DNA from: Micromonospora sp. NBC_00389
GTDB taxonomy: Bacteria > Actinomycetota > Actinomycetes > Mycobacteriales > Micromonosporaceae
Direction: 5' to 3'
Length of the DNA: 64,000 nucleotides
Assembly: GCF_036059255.1 (NCBI RefSeq)
Contig: NZ_CP107947.1
Location: 682,001 to 746,000, forward strand
Shown here: piece after piece, positions 52,416-61,356 of the stretch
Layout of the letters: every line of letters starts with the position of its first letter
Position numbering within the stretch: position 1 is the first letter of the stretch
Made by a program: the position numbers and the translations under genes
Notes under the pieces: generated by a model
What the model saw: only the letters and a program-made list of their open reading frames with translations
Database searches by the model: none
Told to the model about the DNA's origin: nothing

Positions 52416-53414
52416 TCAGTACATCGAGAGATGAACATGGTTCGTGTGGCTCGCTGCCGGGCTGCCGCTGCCGCTATACGAGCGCCAGCCGGTGCCGGGG
52501 TGCCAGATCTGCCGGTACCAGATCACGTAGAGCACGCCCAGCCGGTCGGCGTTGCGCACGTGCCAGGCGGCCAGGCTGTCCCCGTACGCCTTGTCGCCGC
52601 CGGTCGCGTTGCGGTCCTCGAAGCCGTTGGTGGCAGCCGCGAAGTCGCAGGCCCGCCCCTTCGGGTGCTCACCGCCGCCACCCTCGCGTTTGCAGGAGAC
52701 GTACCGCTTGTAGCCGGCCGCCTGGGTCTGCTTGAGCGCGTTGAGGGTGCGGGGGGTGATGCAGCCGGAGGTGGTCGGGTCGTCCACCGAGCAGGACTCC
52801 GACGGCCAGGAACCGTCGGGGTTGCGCGGCGCCGGCTTCGCCGAGGCGGAGCTGCCGCCGCTGAAACCGTTGCTGCTGCCCGAGCTGACCTCGGCGAGCG
52901 CCGCCTCGGCCTCCTTCTTCTTCTTCGCCATCACGGCGAGCTGCTTCTGCTGCTCGCGGACCTCGGCGTCGATGGCGACCTTGGCCTGCTGCGCCTGCTG
53001 CCGGGCGTCGGCGAGATCGCGCAGCCGCTTGCTGTCCCGCTGCGCCATCAGGTCGAGGTCGGAAGCGCGTTGCAGGAACGCCTGCGGCGTGGCGGTGTTG
53101 AGCAGCATCGACGCCGGAGTGAGCCGACCGACCCGGTACGACTGCGCGGCCACCTCGCCAACCTGGGCGGTGAGCCCGACCAGCCGGGCTTCGACGGTGG
53201 TCAGCTCGCCGGTGAGGGCGGTCTGCCGGCGCTTGGAGTTGTCCAGCTTGGCCTTGGCCTCGATGTGGCCCTTGGCGGTCAGCTCCAGCGCGTCCTGCAG
53301 CTTCTTGCTGCCGCCCTCACCGGGCTCCGCGTACGCGGGCACCGCACCACCGGCGAGCACCAGCGTGACGGTAGCGAGCAGAGCGAGCAGCTGACTGAGC
53401 CTGGTCCTGGGCAC
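52416..53414 (-). CDS. Secreted coiled-coil protein with M15-like C-terminal domain
   Basis: A 332-residue exported protein. Signal peptide: LLALLATVTLVLAGGAVPAYAE. Residues ~35-180 form long coiled coils (ELTAKGHIEAKAKLDNSKRRQ; DLADARQQAQQAKVAIDAEV), like NlpC/M23 cell-wall enzymes. After a Gly/Ser/Pro linker comes a ~110-residue domain with EHPKGRACDFAAATNG and a final HTNHVHLSMY. The H-x6-D plus HxH layout resembles zinc M15/D-Ala-D-Ala carboxypeptidase-like proteins. Two CxC-type pairs may form disulfides. GTG 53414 has GGAAGGA upstream. A role in the cell wall is likely; zinc peptidase activity is inferred. Confidence 0.83.
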   Translation of the reverse strand: MPRTRLSQLLALLATVTLVLAGGAVPAYAEPGEGGSKKLQDALELTAKGHIEAKAKLDNSKRRQTALTGELTTVEARLVGLTAQVGEVAAQSYRVGRLTPASMLLNTATPQAFLQRASDLDLMAQRDSKRLRDLADARQQAQQAKVAIDAEVREQQKQLAVMAKKKKEAEAALAEVSSGSSNGFSGGSSASAKPAPRNPDGSWPSESCSVDDPTTSGCITPRTLNALKQTQAAGYKRYVSCKREGGGGEHPKGRACDFAAATNGFEDRNATGGDKAYGDSLAAWHVRNADRLGVLYVIWYRQIWHPGTGWRSYSGSGSPAASHTNHVHLSMY

Positions 53415-53609
53415 GAAAGCGTCCTTCCGTCGACCGCCGGCCCCCGGTGAACTCCACTGCACGGCGGCGTCCCCGCCGGCGCCGATCGGCGGCCTGCTGG
53501 CGGAGACCGCCGGTCACGATACCGGAACGAGCGCCGGTGACCAGCCCCGTGCCCGCCCCGCCGCTCCGGTGTCGACGCAGCGTGCTGCCACCGTCGCGGA
53601 CTGCGTGGA

Positions 53610-54419
53610 TCAGGAGCCGAGCAGGGCGTCGTGCACCTCGGCCCAGACCTGCTCGTTGGCCGCGACGAGCAGGCCTCGCCCCTCTCCGGCAGGGTGATAG
53701 TCGACGCCGTCGAACCGGCGGGCAACGCCACCGGCCGCGCGGACCAGCAGGGCGCCTGGGGCGTGGTCCCACGGCAGGGTGCGCCAGAAGAGGGTGAACT
53801 GCTGCTCGCCGGTGAGGATGTCCAGGTACTCGCGGCCGGCGCAGTGCTGGCCGGGCAGCAACTCGCCGAGCCGCCGGCCGCCGGCGCGGACCCGGTCCCG
53901 GGCCTCCGGTGGCAGGAACCGGGTCATGGCCGCGCCGCGCAGCTCGCCCAGCGGCGGCACCCCGACCGCGCCGCCCGCCGGCCGACCGTTGAGCAGGGTG
54001 CCGTCGTCGGCCCAGCCGGCAGCCAGGGTCTCGGCCATCGGGTCGAGGATCCAGCCGGCGGTCAGCCGCCCGTCGGTCAGCAGCGCCACCATCAGCGCGA
54101 ACGGCCGGCGGCCGGCGGCGAAGTTGGCGGTGCCGTCGATCGGGTCCACCAGCCAGACGTCCCCGCCGTCGCGCAGGTGCCGCAGCAGCCCTGGATCGTC
54201 GGCGACCCCCTCCTCACCGACCACCATCGAGCCCGGCCGCAGCCGGCGCAGCCTCGCGGAGATCAGCTCCTCGGCCCGGCGGTCGGCGATGGTGACCACC
54301 TCGCCGGGCGCCTTCTCCGACACGTCCGCCTCGTCGAGCTTGCGGAACAGCGGCAGCACGATCTGGTCGGCGGCCTCCCGGAGCAGGTCACTGACGTCGT
54401 CGAGCAGGGTGTCAGCCAC
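53610..54419 (-). CDS. Inositol-monophosphatase-family phosphatase
   Basis: A 269-residue Mg2+-dependent phosphatase of the IMPase/FBPase/CysQ fold. Metal-binding motifs: [10 protein letters not shown] (Glu-Glu), [16 protein letters not shown] (DPxDGTxNF) and [17 protein letters not shown] near the C-terminus. Substrate could be inositol phosphate, histidinol phosphate or a nucleotide such as PAP; motifs do not decide. The start GTG 54419 overlaps the response-regulator stop by eight bases, so it is translated with the signalling operon. This makes it unusual: a metabolic phosphatase at the end of a two-component operon. Confidence 0.9.
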   Translation of the reverse strand: MADTLLDDVSDLLREAADQIVLPLFRKLDEADVSEKAPGEVVTIADRRAEELISARLRRLRPGSMVVGEEGVADDPGLLRHLRDGGDVWLVDPIDGTANFAAGRRPFALMVALLTDGRLTAGWILDPMAETLAAGWADDGTLLNGRPAGGAVGVPPLGELRGAAMTRFLPPEARDRVRAGGRRLGELLPGQHCAGREYLDILTGEQQFTLFWRTLPWDHAPGALLVRAAGGVARRFDGVDYHPAGEGRGLLVAANEQVWAEVHDALLGS

Positions 54420-54864
54420 GCGGCGGCAGCTTGACCACGCTGACGAAGAACTCGTCGATCTGGCGGACCACCGAGATGAAGCGCTCGAAGTCCACCGGCT
54501 TGGTCACGTAGGCGTTGGCGTGCAGCTGGTAGCTGCGCAGGATGTCCTCGTCGGCCTGCGAGGTGGTGAGCACCACCACCGGGATCCGGCGCAGTTCCTC
54601 GTCCTTCTTGATCTCTTCCAGCACCTCCCGGCCGTCCCGGCGCGGCAGGTTGAGGTCGAGCAGGATCAGGTCGGGCATCACCGCGTCGGCGTACTGGCCC
54701 TCCTGCCGCAGGTAGGCGAGCGCCTCGGCGCCGTCGGACACGACGGTCAGCCGGTTGCGCAGCTTGTGCTCCTCGAACGCCTCCTGGGTCATCAACACGT
54801 CACCCGGATCGTCCTCCACGAGCAGGACCTCGATCGGGCTCTTGCCGTCCGCTGGCGCGGTCAT
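54412..54864 (-). CDS. Response regulator, receiver domain only (Rcp1-like)
   Basis: A 150-residue single-domain regulator. Acid pair [11 protein letters not shown], phosphoacceptor Asp in [13 protein letters not shown], Thr in [12 protein letters not shown], and Lys in [12 protein letters not shown]. The Asn-Leu-Pro after the Asp and the [14 protein letters not shown] stretch match the Rcp1-type group that pairs with phytochrome-like kinases. No output domain, so it likely relays phosphate to the PP2C or other protein. Its start overlaps the histidine-kinase stop (ATGA). Confidence 0.94.
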   Translation of the reverse strand: MTAPADGKSPIEVLLVEDDPGDVLMTQEAFEEHKLRNRLTVVSDGAEALAYLRQEGQYADAVMPDLILLDLNLPRRDGREVLEEIKKDEELRRIPVVVLTTSQADEDILRSYQLHANAYVTKPVDFERFISVVRQIDEFFVSVVKLPPRG

Positions 54865-56603
54865 CCCACCGTCTCCCTCATGTCACCCGTTCTACCGCTT
54901 TCCCGGGACCCGTCGGCCCGGTCCGGCCGGTCCGCCTCGGCGGACTGCTCCGGCAGCGCGGGCGGCGTCTCGGCCGAGGGCTCGGATTCGCCCGTCGCGT
55001 CACCCTCGACCGGCGGCTGCTCCGGCGTCTCGGCGGCCGTGGCGGCCGCCTCGATGGCCTCGGGCAGCGCCGGCAGGGTGAACCGGATGGCGGTGCCCTC
55101 CGGCACGTCGGTGTCCACCCAGACCCGGCCGCCGTGGTATTCCACGATCTTCTTGGCGATGGCCAACCCGATGCCGGTGCCCGGGTACGCATCCTTCGAG
55201 TGCAGCCGCTGGAAGATCACGAAGATCTTGTCGGCGAACTCCGGCTCGATCCCGATGCCGTTGTCCTGGCAGGTGATCTCCCACTCGGTCCCGACCAGCC
55301 GGGCCGAGACGTGCACCTTCGGCGGCACGTCCGGGCGGCGGAACTTGATCGAGTTGCTGACCAGGTTGGCCAGCAGGTTGGTGAGCAGCGGCTCTTCGCC
55401 CCGGATCACCGGCAGCTCGGTCCAGGTCAGCTCGGCGTCGGCGTACTGCCGGGCGGCCTCGGTCTGGCCGGCCACGTCGCCCATCACCTTGTTGAGGTCG
55501 ACGTCGACGAAGCCCGCGGTGAGCCGGCCGATCCGGGAGAACGCGAGCAGGTCGTTGATCAGCCGCTGCATCCGCTGCGCGCCGTCCACCGCGAAGGCGA
55601 TGTACTGGTCGGCCCGCTCGTCGAGCTGCCCGGCGTAGCGGCGCTGGAGCAGCTGGCAGAAGCTGGCCACCTTGCGCAGCGGCTCCTGGAGGTCGTGTGA
55701 GGCCACGTACGCGAACTGCTCCAGGTCGCGGTTGGACCGGGTGAGCTCCTCGGCCTGTTTCTGGAGCTGGGTGTTGACCCACTCGATGCGCTCGCGAGCC
55801 TCCCGCACCTCGGCCAGGTCGGAGGCGATCTTCTGGCGCATCGCGTCCACGTCCTCAGCGAGCCGGATGAACTCCGGCGGGCCGGTGGTGGCGATGCCGT
55901 GCTGGTAGTCGCCGTCGGCGACCTCGCGGACCTGGTCGGCCAGCCCGACGAGTGGCCGGATCACCATCCGGTCCAGGGAGAGCAGCAGCACCGTGCCGGC
56001 GACGACCACCACCAACGCGGCGATGATCAGGAGCACGACCAGCACGTTGCTGCTGCTACGCACGGCGGCGGCGGACTCTTCCCGGGCGGTCAGGATCTCC
56101 TGCTGAAGGTCGCCGACCGCCGACCGGACCTGGTCGAACTGCTGCCGGGCCTGGTCGTTGACCAACGCCTGCCCGGCGGTGGTGCCGCGCTGGTCGGTGG
56201 TGGTGATCACTGGCTCCGCCACCACCTGCCGCCACTGCTCGGCACGCTCCTCGACGGTCCGCAGCTCCTGGCCGATCTGTGGATAGTCATCGAGCAGCGT
56301 CCGCATCGAGGCGACGAGGTCCTTCTCCTGGTCGAGCCCCGCCCGGTACGGCTCAAGGTCGGCCGGGTCACCGCTGACCGCGTACCCGCGGACCCCCGTC
56401 TCCTGGTCGAGCACCGCGTTGAGCAGTTCCTGCGCCTGCACCCGCAGCGGGCCGGTCTTGTTCAGGATGGCGTCGATCTGGGTGCGGTTGCGGGCCGCCA
56501 TCGCCGCCTCGGCGGCGGCCAGGCCGATCAGCAGCACGCCAACGACGGTGAGCAGGGTGATGACCCGGCGGCGCAGGCTCCAGCCGCCGACCACCGGCGT
56601 CAC
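54861..56603 (-). CDS. CHASE3-HAMP sensor histidine kinase
   Basis: A 580-residue sensor kinase. Membrane helix 1 ([20 protein letters not shown]) is followed by a CHASE3 sensor with [20 protein letters not shown] (residues ~45-180), helix 2 ([20 protein letters not shown]), HAMP, a coiled coil ([19 protein letters not shown]), HisKA with phospho-His in [18 protein letters not shown], and HATPase ([36 protein letters not shown]). The HDLQEPLRK box is the type seen in phytochrome-like kinases. A Pro/Glu-rich tail follows. Start GTG 56603 overlaps the upstream stop as GTGA. Confidence 0.93.
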   Translation of the reverse strand: MTPVVGGWSLRRRVITLLTVVGVLLIGLAAAEAAMAARNRTQIDAILNKTGPLRVQAQELLNAVLDQETGVRGYAVSGDPADLEPYRAGLDQEKDLVASMRTLLDDYPQIGQELRTVEERAEQWRQVVAEPVITTTDQRGTTAGQALVNDQARQQFDQVRSAVGDLQQEILTAREESAAAVRSSSNVLVVLLIIAALVVVVAGTVLLLSLDRMVIRPLVGLADQVREVADGDYQHGIATTGPPEFIRLAEDVDAMRQKIASDLAEVREARERIEWVNTQLQKQAEELTRSNRDLEQFAYVASHDLQEPLRKVASFCQLLQRRYAGQLDERADQYIAFAVDGAQRMQRLINDLLAFSRIGRLTAGFVDVDLNKVMGDVAGQTEAARQYADAELTWTELPVIRGEEPLLTNLLANLVSNSIKFRRPDVPPKVHVSARLVGTEWEITCQDNGIGIEPEFADKIFVIFQRLHSKDAYPGTGIGLAIAKKIVEYHGGRVWVDTDVPEGTAIRFTLPALPEAIEAAATAAETPEQPPVEGDATGESEPSAETPPALPEQSAEADRPDRADGSRESGRTGDMRETVG

Positions 56604-57928
56604 CGGCCACCGCCCCGGCTGACCAGCAGCATGGCAACGTCGTCGGCGAGCGGGCCACCGTTGATCTGCTCGGCCCGGCCGACCAGCCACGCCGGCAGCT
56701 CGGGCAGCGGCACCTGGCGGTTCGCCGGCTCATCGAGCAGCCCGCTCAGACCCGGCACGTCGAGCCGCTCGTTGCTCGTGCCCACCCGCCCCTCGATCAG
56801 GCCGTCGGTGTACATCAGCAGGGACCAGTCATCGGTGTCGAACTCCAGGTCGTAGGCGATCGGCCGGCGGGGTCGTACGCCCAGCAGCAGGCCGCCGGGC
56901 GCGGGCACCGGAACGACCCGGCCGCCGGAGAGCAGCAGCGGCGGCGGATGCCCGGCGAGTCGGACGGTGGCCCGGTTGGCGTCCAGGTCCAGTCGGGCGG
57001 TGGCCACCGTCGCGAAGATCTCCTGGAGCCGGCGCTCGCTCATCAGCACCTGCTCCAGCGCGGGCAGCACCTCGTCGTCCGGTACGCCGGCGAGCACCAG
57101 TGCCCGCCAGGCCACCCGCAGCTCGACGCCGAGCGCGGCCTCGTCCACGCCGTGCCCGCAGACGTCCCCGACGATCAGGTAGAGACGGTCCGGACTGGTC
57201 TGCACCACGTCGAAGAAGTCGCCGCCGATCAGCGCGGCGTGCCGGCCGGGCCGGTAGAAGGTGTGCACCGCCACCTGGTCGGTCGTCATCAGTGGCTGGG
57301 GCAGCAGGCCGCGTTCGAGCCGAGCCGACTCGGCCTGGCGCAGCTCGACCTCGCGCAGCCGGCGGGCGTTCTCGTCGGCGCGTTTGCGCTCCACCGCGTA
57401 GCGCAGCGCCCGGGTCAGCAGCACCCCGTCGACCTGGCCCTTGACCAGGTAGTCCTGCGCGCCCTCGGCGACCGCCACGATGCCGAGGTGCTCGTCCGAG
57501 CGGCCGGTGAGCACGCAGACGGCCGCGCCGCTGGACATCTCCAGCACCTGGCGCAGCCCGTCCAGCCCCTGCGCGTCCGGCAGGCCCAGGTCGAGCAGGA
57601 CACAGTCGACGTTGCTGATCCGTTGCCGCGCCTCGCTGAGGCTGCTGGCGATCAGGAGGTCGATCATCGAGTTCGTCTCGGCGAGCAGCTCACCGACGAG
57701 GAAGGCGTCACCCTCGTCGTCCTCCACCAGCAGCACGCGCAACCGCTCGCCCGGCGGCAGGTTGGCGTGCCTCGACAGGCCGCCGTGCGGGTACGGCACA
57801 ACGGGGGAACCGGCCAGGCCGGCTCCCCGGTGCGGCCGGGTCACCGCCGCGAGGCGCGGGAGATCGCTGGTGATGTCGGGCTCCTTCCGAGTGCCCTGCT
57901 GATCCTGTATTAGACAACGGTCGGACAC
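56600..57928 (-). CDS. Receiver-PP2C (SpoIIE/RsbU-type) phosphatase
   Basis: A protein of up to 442 residues: receiver domain (RVLLVEDDEGDAFLVGELL; Asp in CVLLDLGLPDAQG; Lys in QDYLVKGQ), a linker coiled coil, and a SpoIIE-type PPM phosphatase (LIGGDFFDVV, VGDVCGHG, LMYTDGLIEGR, LADDVAMLLVS). Phosphatases of this sort act on anti-anti-sigma factors, but none is in view. The start is uncertain: GTG 57928 is the longest likely start, GTG 57844 the shortest, and ATC 57874 sits perfectly behind AAGGAG. A TAATAC element just downstream of 57928 could be a -10, favouring the shorter forms. It leads the four-gene operon. Confidence 0.9.
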   Translation of the reverse strand: MSDRCLIQDQQGTRKEPDITSDLPRLAAVTRPHRGAGLAGSPVVPYPHGGLSRHANLPPGERLRVLLVEDDEGDAFLVGELLAETNSMIDLLIASSLSEARQRISNVDCVLLDLGLPDAQGLDGLRQVLEMSSGAAVCVLTGRSDEHLGIVAVAEGAQDYLVKGQVDGVLLTRALRYAVERKRADENARRLREVELRQAESARLERGLLPQPLMTTDQVAVHTFYRPGRHAALIGGDFFDVVQTSPDRLYLIVGDVCGHGVDEAALGVELRVAWRALVLAGVPDDEVLPALEQVLMSERRLQEIFATVATARLDLDANRATVRLAGHPPPLLLSGGRVVPVPAPGGLLLGVRPRRPIAYDLEFDTDDWSLLMYTDGLIEGRVGTSNERLDVPGLSGLLDEPANRQVPLPELPAWLVGRAEQINGGPLADDVAMLLVSRGGGR

Positions 57929-58086
57929 AACACGATGGCCTCGGCGCGACCGGCAATGGGCCGGATCACTGCCCGCGAAGGACAAACCGGGCGGCGGTGG
58001 AGGCCAGGACGTCCGGCCGTCCCACCCCGAGCCGCGGAGGGGCAGGATGGTGCCACCCCAGGCCCCACCACCCCCGAGGAGTTCCC

Positions 58087-60507
58087 GTGGGCGCACCCCC
58101 CACCCCCGTCACGAAGGGCAGGCCGGCCCGCACGGGTCCGGACGTACCCCTCGCCGACCGCGCGCTGGCCCGGCCCCGCCGGCGGCTCGCGGCCGCCGTG
58201 GCCGCCCTCGTCGCGCTGGTCGCCGTCGGCGCCGGCGGCCTGCTGGACCTGCGCACCCCGGCGCCGAGGTCGGCCGACGCGCCGGTGGACGCGTTCAGCG
58301 CCAGCCGGGCGTACGAGGACGTCCAGGTCATCGCAGCCCGGTCGCACGTCGCCGGCAGCCCGGCCAACGACCAGGTCCGCGCGCACATCGAGCAGCAGTT
58401 GCGCGGGCTGGGCCTGGAGACCGAGGTGCAGGACACCGTCGCCCCGGAAGCCGGCCAGCTCAGCGGGGCGGCGGGTGGGGCCACCCTGGCCCGGGTACGC
58501 AACGTGGTGGCCCGGCTGCCCGGCACCGACCCGACGGGCCGGGTCTTCCTGGTCGCCCACTACGACTCGGTGCAGACCGGGCCGGGCGGCAACGACGACG
58601 CGGCCGGCACCTCCGCCATTCTGGAGGTCGCCCGGGCGTTGGCGGCCGGCCCCCGGCCGCGCAACGACATCGTCTTCGTGCTGACCGACGCCGAGGAGGC
58701 GTGCCTCTGCGGCGCCTCCGCGTTCGCCGCCAGCCATCCGCTGGCCGCCGACGGTGGGGTGGTGCTCAACCTGGAGGCGCGCGGCTCGACCGGCCCCGTG
58801 ATCATGTTCGAGACGTCCCGGAACAACGCGAAGCTGGTGGACGTCTTCGGCCGCGCCGCCCCGCACCCGGTCGGCACCTCGTTCGCCGTGGAGATCTACC
58901 GCGCGCTGCCCAACGACACCGACTTCACCGCGTTCCTGGACCGGAAGTTCGTCGGGCTGAACTCGGCGTACATCGACGGTGGCGCGATCTACCACACGCC
59001 ACTGGACACCCCGGCATCGATGGATCGGGGCAGCCTCCAGCAGCACGGGGACAACGCGCTGGGTCTGGCCCGGGAGTTCGGCCGCACCGACCTGACCGAC
59101 CTACGCTCCGGGAACGACGCCACCTACTTCCCGGTCCCCGGCGGGCTGGTCCGCTACCCCGGCTGGCTCACCCTGCCGCTGGCCCTGCTGGCAGTGCTCG
59201 CGGTGGCCGCGCTGGGCTGGCTGACCCGTCGGCAGGGTCGGGCCAGCACCGGCCGGCTTGCCGCCGGCTTCGGGCTGGCCCTGGTGCCGATCGTGGCCGC
59301 GCCGCTCGCCGCACAGCTGCTCTGGATGGCGATCACCGCGATCCGGCCGGGGTACGCCGAACTGCTCGACCCGTACCGGCCGATCTGGTTCCGGTTGGCC
59401 GTGCTGGCGCTCGCCGCAGCCATCCTGTTCACCTGGTACGCGCTGACCCGCCGCCGGATCGGGCCGGCCGCGCTCGCCGTCGGCGGGCTGGCCTGGCTGG
59501 CCCTGCTCGGGGTGCTGCTCGCCGTGGCGGTGCCCGGCGGGGCGTACCTCACCACCCTGCCGGCGCTGGCCGGCGCCCTCGGCGGGCTGGTCGCGCTGCG
59601 CACCCGGCAGACCGGGACGTGGCCGGTGGTGGCGGTGACCGCCGCCAGCGCGGTCGGCGTGGTCATCCTGCTGCCCACCGTGGTGCTGCTCTTCCCCGCG
59701 CTGGGGATGGCCATGGGCGGCGTGGCCGCGCTGGTCGCGGTGCTGCTCGGCCTGGCCGCGCTGCCAGTGGTCGACCTGCTGCATCCGCAGGCCGGTGGCC
59801 AGCGCGGGATGCGGGCGCTGCGGGCCCGGCGGCTCGCGGTGCTGCCGGCCGGGGCCGCCGCCGTGGCAGCGGTGGTGCTCGCGGGGGTCGGCCTGGCCGT
59901 GGACCGCTTCGACGCCGCCCACCCCGCACCCACCCACCTGATGTACGCCATGGACGCGGGCACCGGCCAGGCCCGCTGGCTGAGCCACGAGACCGATCCG
60001 CAGCCGTGGACCGATGGCTACGTGGACGGGGTGACCGACGTCGGGGACGAATTCCCCGGGCTCGGCGATGGTGAGCTGCGGGCCGGCCCGGCGCAGGCGG
60101 CGAGCCTGCCGGCGCCGAAGCTGGAGGTGCTGGCCGACAGCGTCGCCGGCGGCGAACGCACCCTGCGGCTGCGGCTCACCCCGCAGCGGGTGGCGCGGCT
60201 GGCCACCCTGCACGTCGACACGTCGACCGCCACCGTGCTCCGGGCCGAGGTGGCCGGTCGGTCGGTGCCGGTGGAGCCCCGCGCGGGCAGGTGGGGCTTC
60301 GGGCTGGTCTTCCACGCCCCGCCGGCCGAGGGGATCGAGGTCACGCTGACCCTGCGACCGATCGCCGGGCAGGTGGCGCTGCGCGCGATGGACGCCAGTG
60401 ACGGGCTGGACGCGCTGCCCGGCTTCCGCCCCCGGCCGCCAGCCGTCGGCGTCGTCGGCTCGCACAGCTCCGAGATGCTGGCGGTTGCCCGCACCTATCC
60501 CCTGTGA
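58087..60507 (+). CDS. Membrane-bound M28-family peptidase
   Basis: An 806-residue peptidase. After one N-terminal helix (LAAAVAALVALVAVGAGG) comes the M28 zinc domain (~60-310): VFLVAHYDSVQTGPGGNDDAAGT (His, Asp), LTDAEEACLCGAS (catalytic Glu and ligand Glu), NLEARGSTGP, and YHTPLDTPASM. Then eight or so helices (~365-610) and a C-terminal extracytoplasmic beta domain (~640-806). This matches the Fxna/ERMP1-like layout, with an exposed zinc domain. GTG 58087 has GAGGAG at a good distance; an in-frame ATG at 57997 lies in low-quality sequence. It is divergent from the PP2C gene. Peptide substrate unknown. Confidence 0.92.
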   Translation: MGAPPTPVTKGRPARTGPDVPLADRALARPRRRLAAAVAALVALVAVGAGGLLDLRTPAPRSADAPVDAFSASRAYEDVQVIAARSHVAGSPANDQVRAHIEQQLRGLGLETEVQDTVAPEAGQLSGAAGGATLARVRNVVARLPGTDPTGRVFLVAHYDSVQTGPGGNDDAAGTSAILEVARALAAGPRPRNDIVFVLTDAEEACLCGASAFAASHPLAADGGVVLNLEARGSTGPVIMFETSRNNAKLVDVFGRAAPHPVGTSFAVEIYRALPNDTDFTAFLDRKFVGLNSAYIDGGAIYHTPLDTPASMDRGSLQQHGDNALGLAREFGRTDLTDLRSGNDATYFPVPGGLVRYPGWLTLPLALLAVLAVAALGWLTRRQGRASTGRLAAGFGLALVPIVAAPLAAQLLWMAITAIRPGYAELLDPYRPIWFRLAVLALAAAILFTWYALTRRRIGPAALAVGGLAWLALLGVLLAVAVPGGAYLTTLPALAGALGGLVALRTRQTGTWPVVAVTAASAVGVVILLPTVVLLFPALGMAMGGVAALVAVLLGLAALPVVDLLHPQAGGQRGMRALRARRLAVLPAGAAAVAAVVLAGVGLAVDRFDAAHPAPTHLMYAMDAGTGQARWLSHETDPQPWTDGYVDGVTDVGDEFPGLGDGELRAGPAQAASLPAPKLEVLADSVAGGERTLRLRLTPQRVARLATLHVDTSTATVLRAEVAGRSVPVEPRAGRWGFGLVFHAPPAEGIEVTLTLRPIAGQVALRAMDASDGLDALPGFRPRPPAVGVVGSHSSEMLAVARTYPL

Positions 60508-60513
60508 CGGACG

Positions 60514-60557
60514 GGCCGGTGGTCCGGCGGAGCCAGTTCTCCGGCGGCCCACCGGCC
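60514..60557. terminator. Possible terminator hairpin after the M28 peptidase gene
   Basis: Stem GGCCGGTGG (60514-60522) / CCACCGGCC (60549-60557) with a long 26-base loop, seven bases after the stop. It lies between converging genes. The long loop lowers confidence. Confidence 0.4.
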
Positions 60558-60616
60558 GTGCGTACCGATCGGAAATGCCGCATGGCGCCGTTGCGGATCC
60601 GCCCGGCGATATCCGG

Positions 60617-61105
60617 TCAGCTCGCCGGTTCGGGTTGGCCGGCGCCGCTGCGCCGCCAGCGGTTTCCGTCGTGATCGGTGTACGTGAGATCCACCAGAAC
60701 GGTGTCGGCCGCGCGCAACCGATGCTCCGCCGTCACGGTGACGAACAGTTCGTGACTGTCCCGACCGTGTATCCGGCGTACCTGTTTCACTGCGGCCAAC
60801 TCGGTGGGCGTGCCCTCCGGATCGTCGGGCGGGACGAGCCGCGGCAACACCGTCACGTCCAGCACCGGGGCGTCGCTCTCGTTGGCCACGGTCACCCGGA
60901 GCACCGAGTTGCCCCGGATCTCGGCCACCGCCGAGATCAGCCGGGCCTGGGTGGCCCGGACCCGCAGCTCGTCGGTCCGGCGGGCACGGATCTCCCGGCG
61001 CAGTCCAAGGTAGACGAACAGGACGCTGGCGATCGAGCCGACCGCGCCAAACCAGTCCGGCACGGAACCCCAGTCGACGGCGGCCTGGTGTGGCGACCAG
61101 TTCAT
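60617..61105 (-). CDS. Small membrane-anchored hypothetical protein
   Basis: A 162-residue protein not recognised. One hydrophobic segment near the start (WFGAVGSIASVLFVYLGLRREI, about 18-40) is followed by a basic stretch and a beta-rich domain (RLISAVAEIRGNSVLRVTVANESDAPVLDVTV) with VTVTAEHRLRAADTVLVDLTYTD later. A membrane anchor with a cytoplasmic Ig-like domain is one reading. The start is ATG 61105 with GATGGA upstream. It is divergent from the STAND NTPase at 61357; the shared 251-base gap has a 16-base palindrome, so the two may be co-regulated. Confidence 0.7.
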   Translation of the reverse strand: MNWSPHQAAVDWGSVPDWFGAVGSIASVLFVYLGLRREIRARRTDELRVRATQARLISAVAEIRGNSVLRVTVANESDAPVLDVTVLPRLVPPDDPEGTPTELAAVKQVRRIHGRDSHELFVTVTAEHRLRAADTVLVDLTYTDHDGNRWRRSGAGQPEPAS

Positions 61106-61192
61106 GCGTCCATCGTGGATGCGCCAGGCGAGTGTCCCGTACGGCGGATCGGCCCGAATCTATCGCGAAATGGAAATCGCGGCACCGATTCC

Positions 61193-61208
61193 GGTCACGC
61201 GGGTGACC
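61193..61208. promoter_or_regulatory. 16-base palindrome between divergent genes
   Basis: GGTCAC-GCGG-GTGACC, six-base perfect arms. It is 88 bases from the small membrane protein start and 41 bases upstream of the proposed -35 of the STAND gene. Likely an operator. Confidence 0.45.
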
Positions 61209-61248
61209 TAAACGGAGAGTGTGCGAGTCAGTACGGTGGTGGATATCC

Positions 61249-61276
61249 TTGCGGTTGGCGTGGTGCGAGCGACAAT
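61249..61276 (+). promoter_or_regulatory. Possible promoter of the STAND NTPase gene
   Basis: TTGCGG (61249-61254) and GACAAT (61271-61276) with a 16-base spacer; leader about 75 bases. Moderate match to the sigma-70 type. Confidence 0.35.
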
Positions 61277-61356
61277 CCCTCCCACTGTCCACCAGATGGA
61301 CATGATCTTTTCTGTCGCCTACCCCGCCGCAATTTCGCCACCGAAGGGGGACCGCA

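Noticed and set aside
53415..53609. Possible ydaO-type riboswitch before the secreted coiled-coil cell-wall gene
   Set aside because: The 195-base gap is of fitting length and context, but I could not find the conserved core of that riboswitch by eye.
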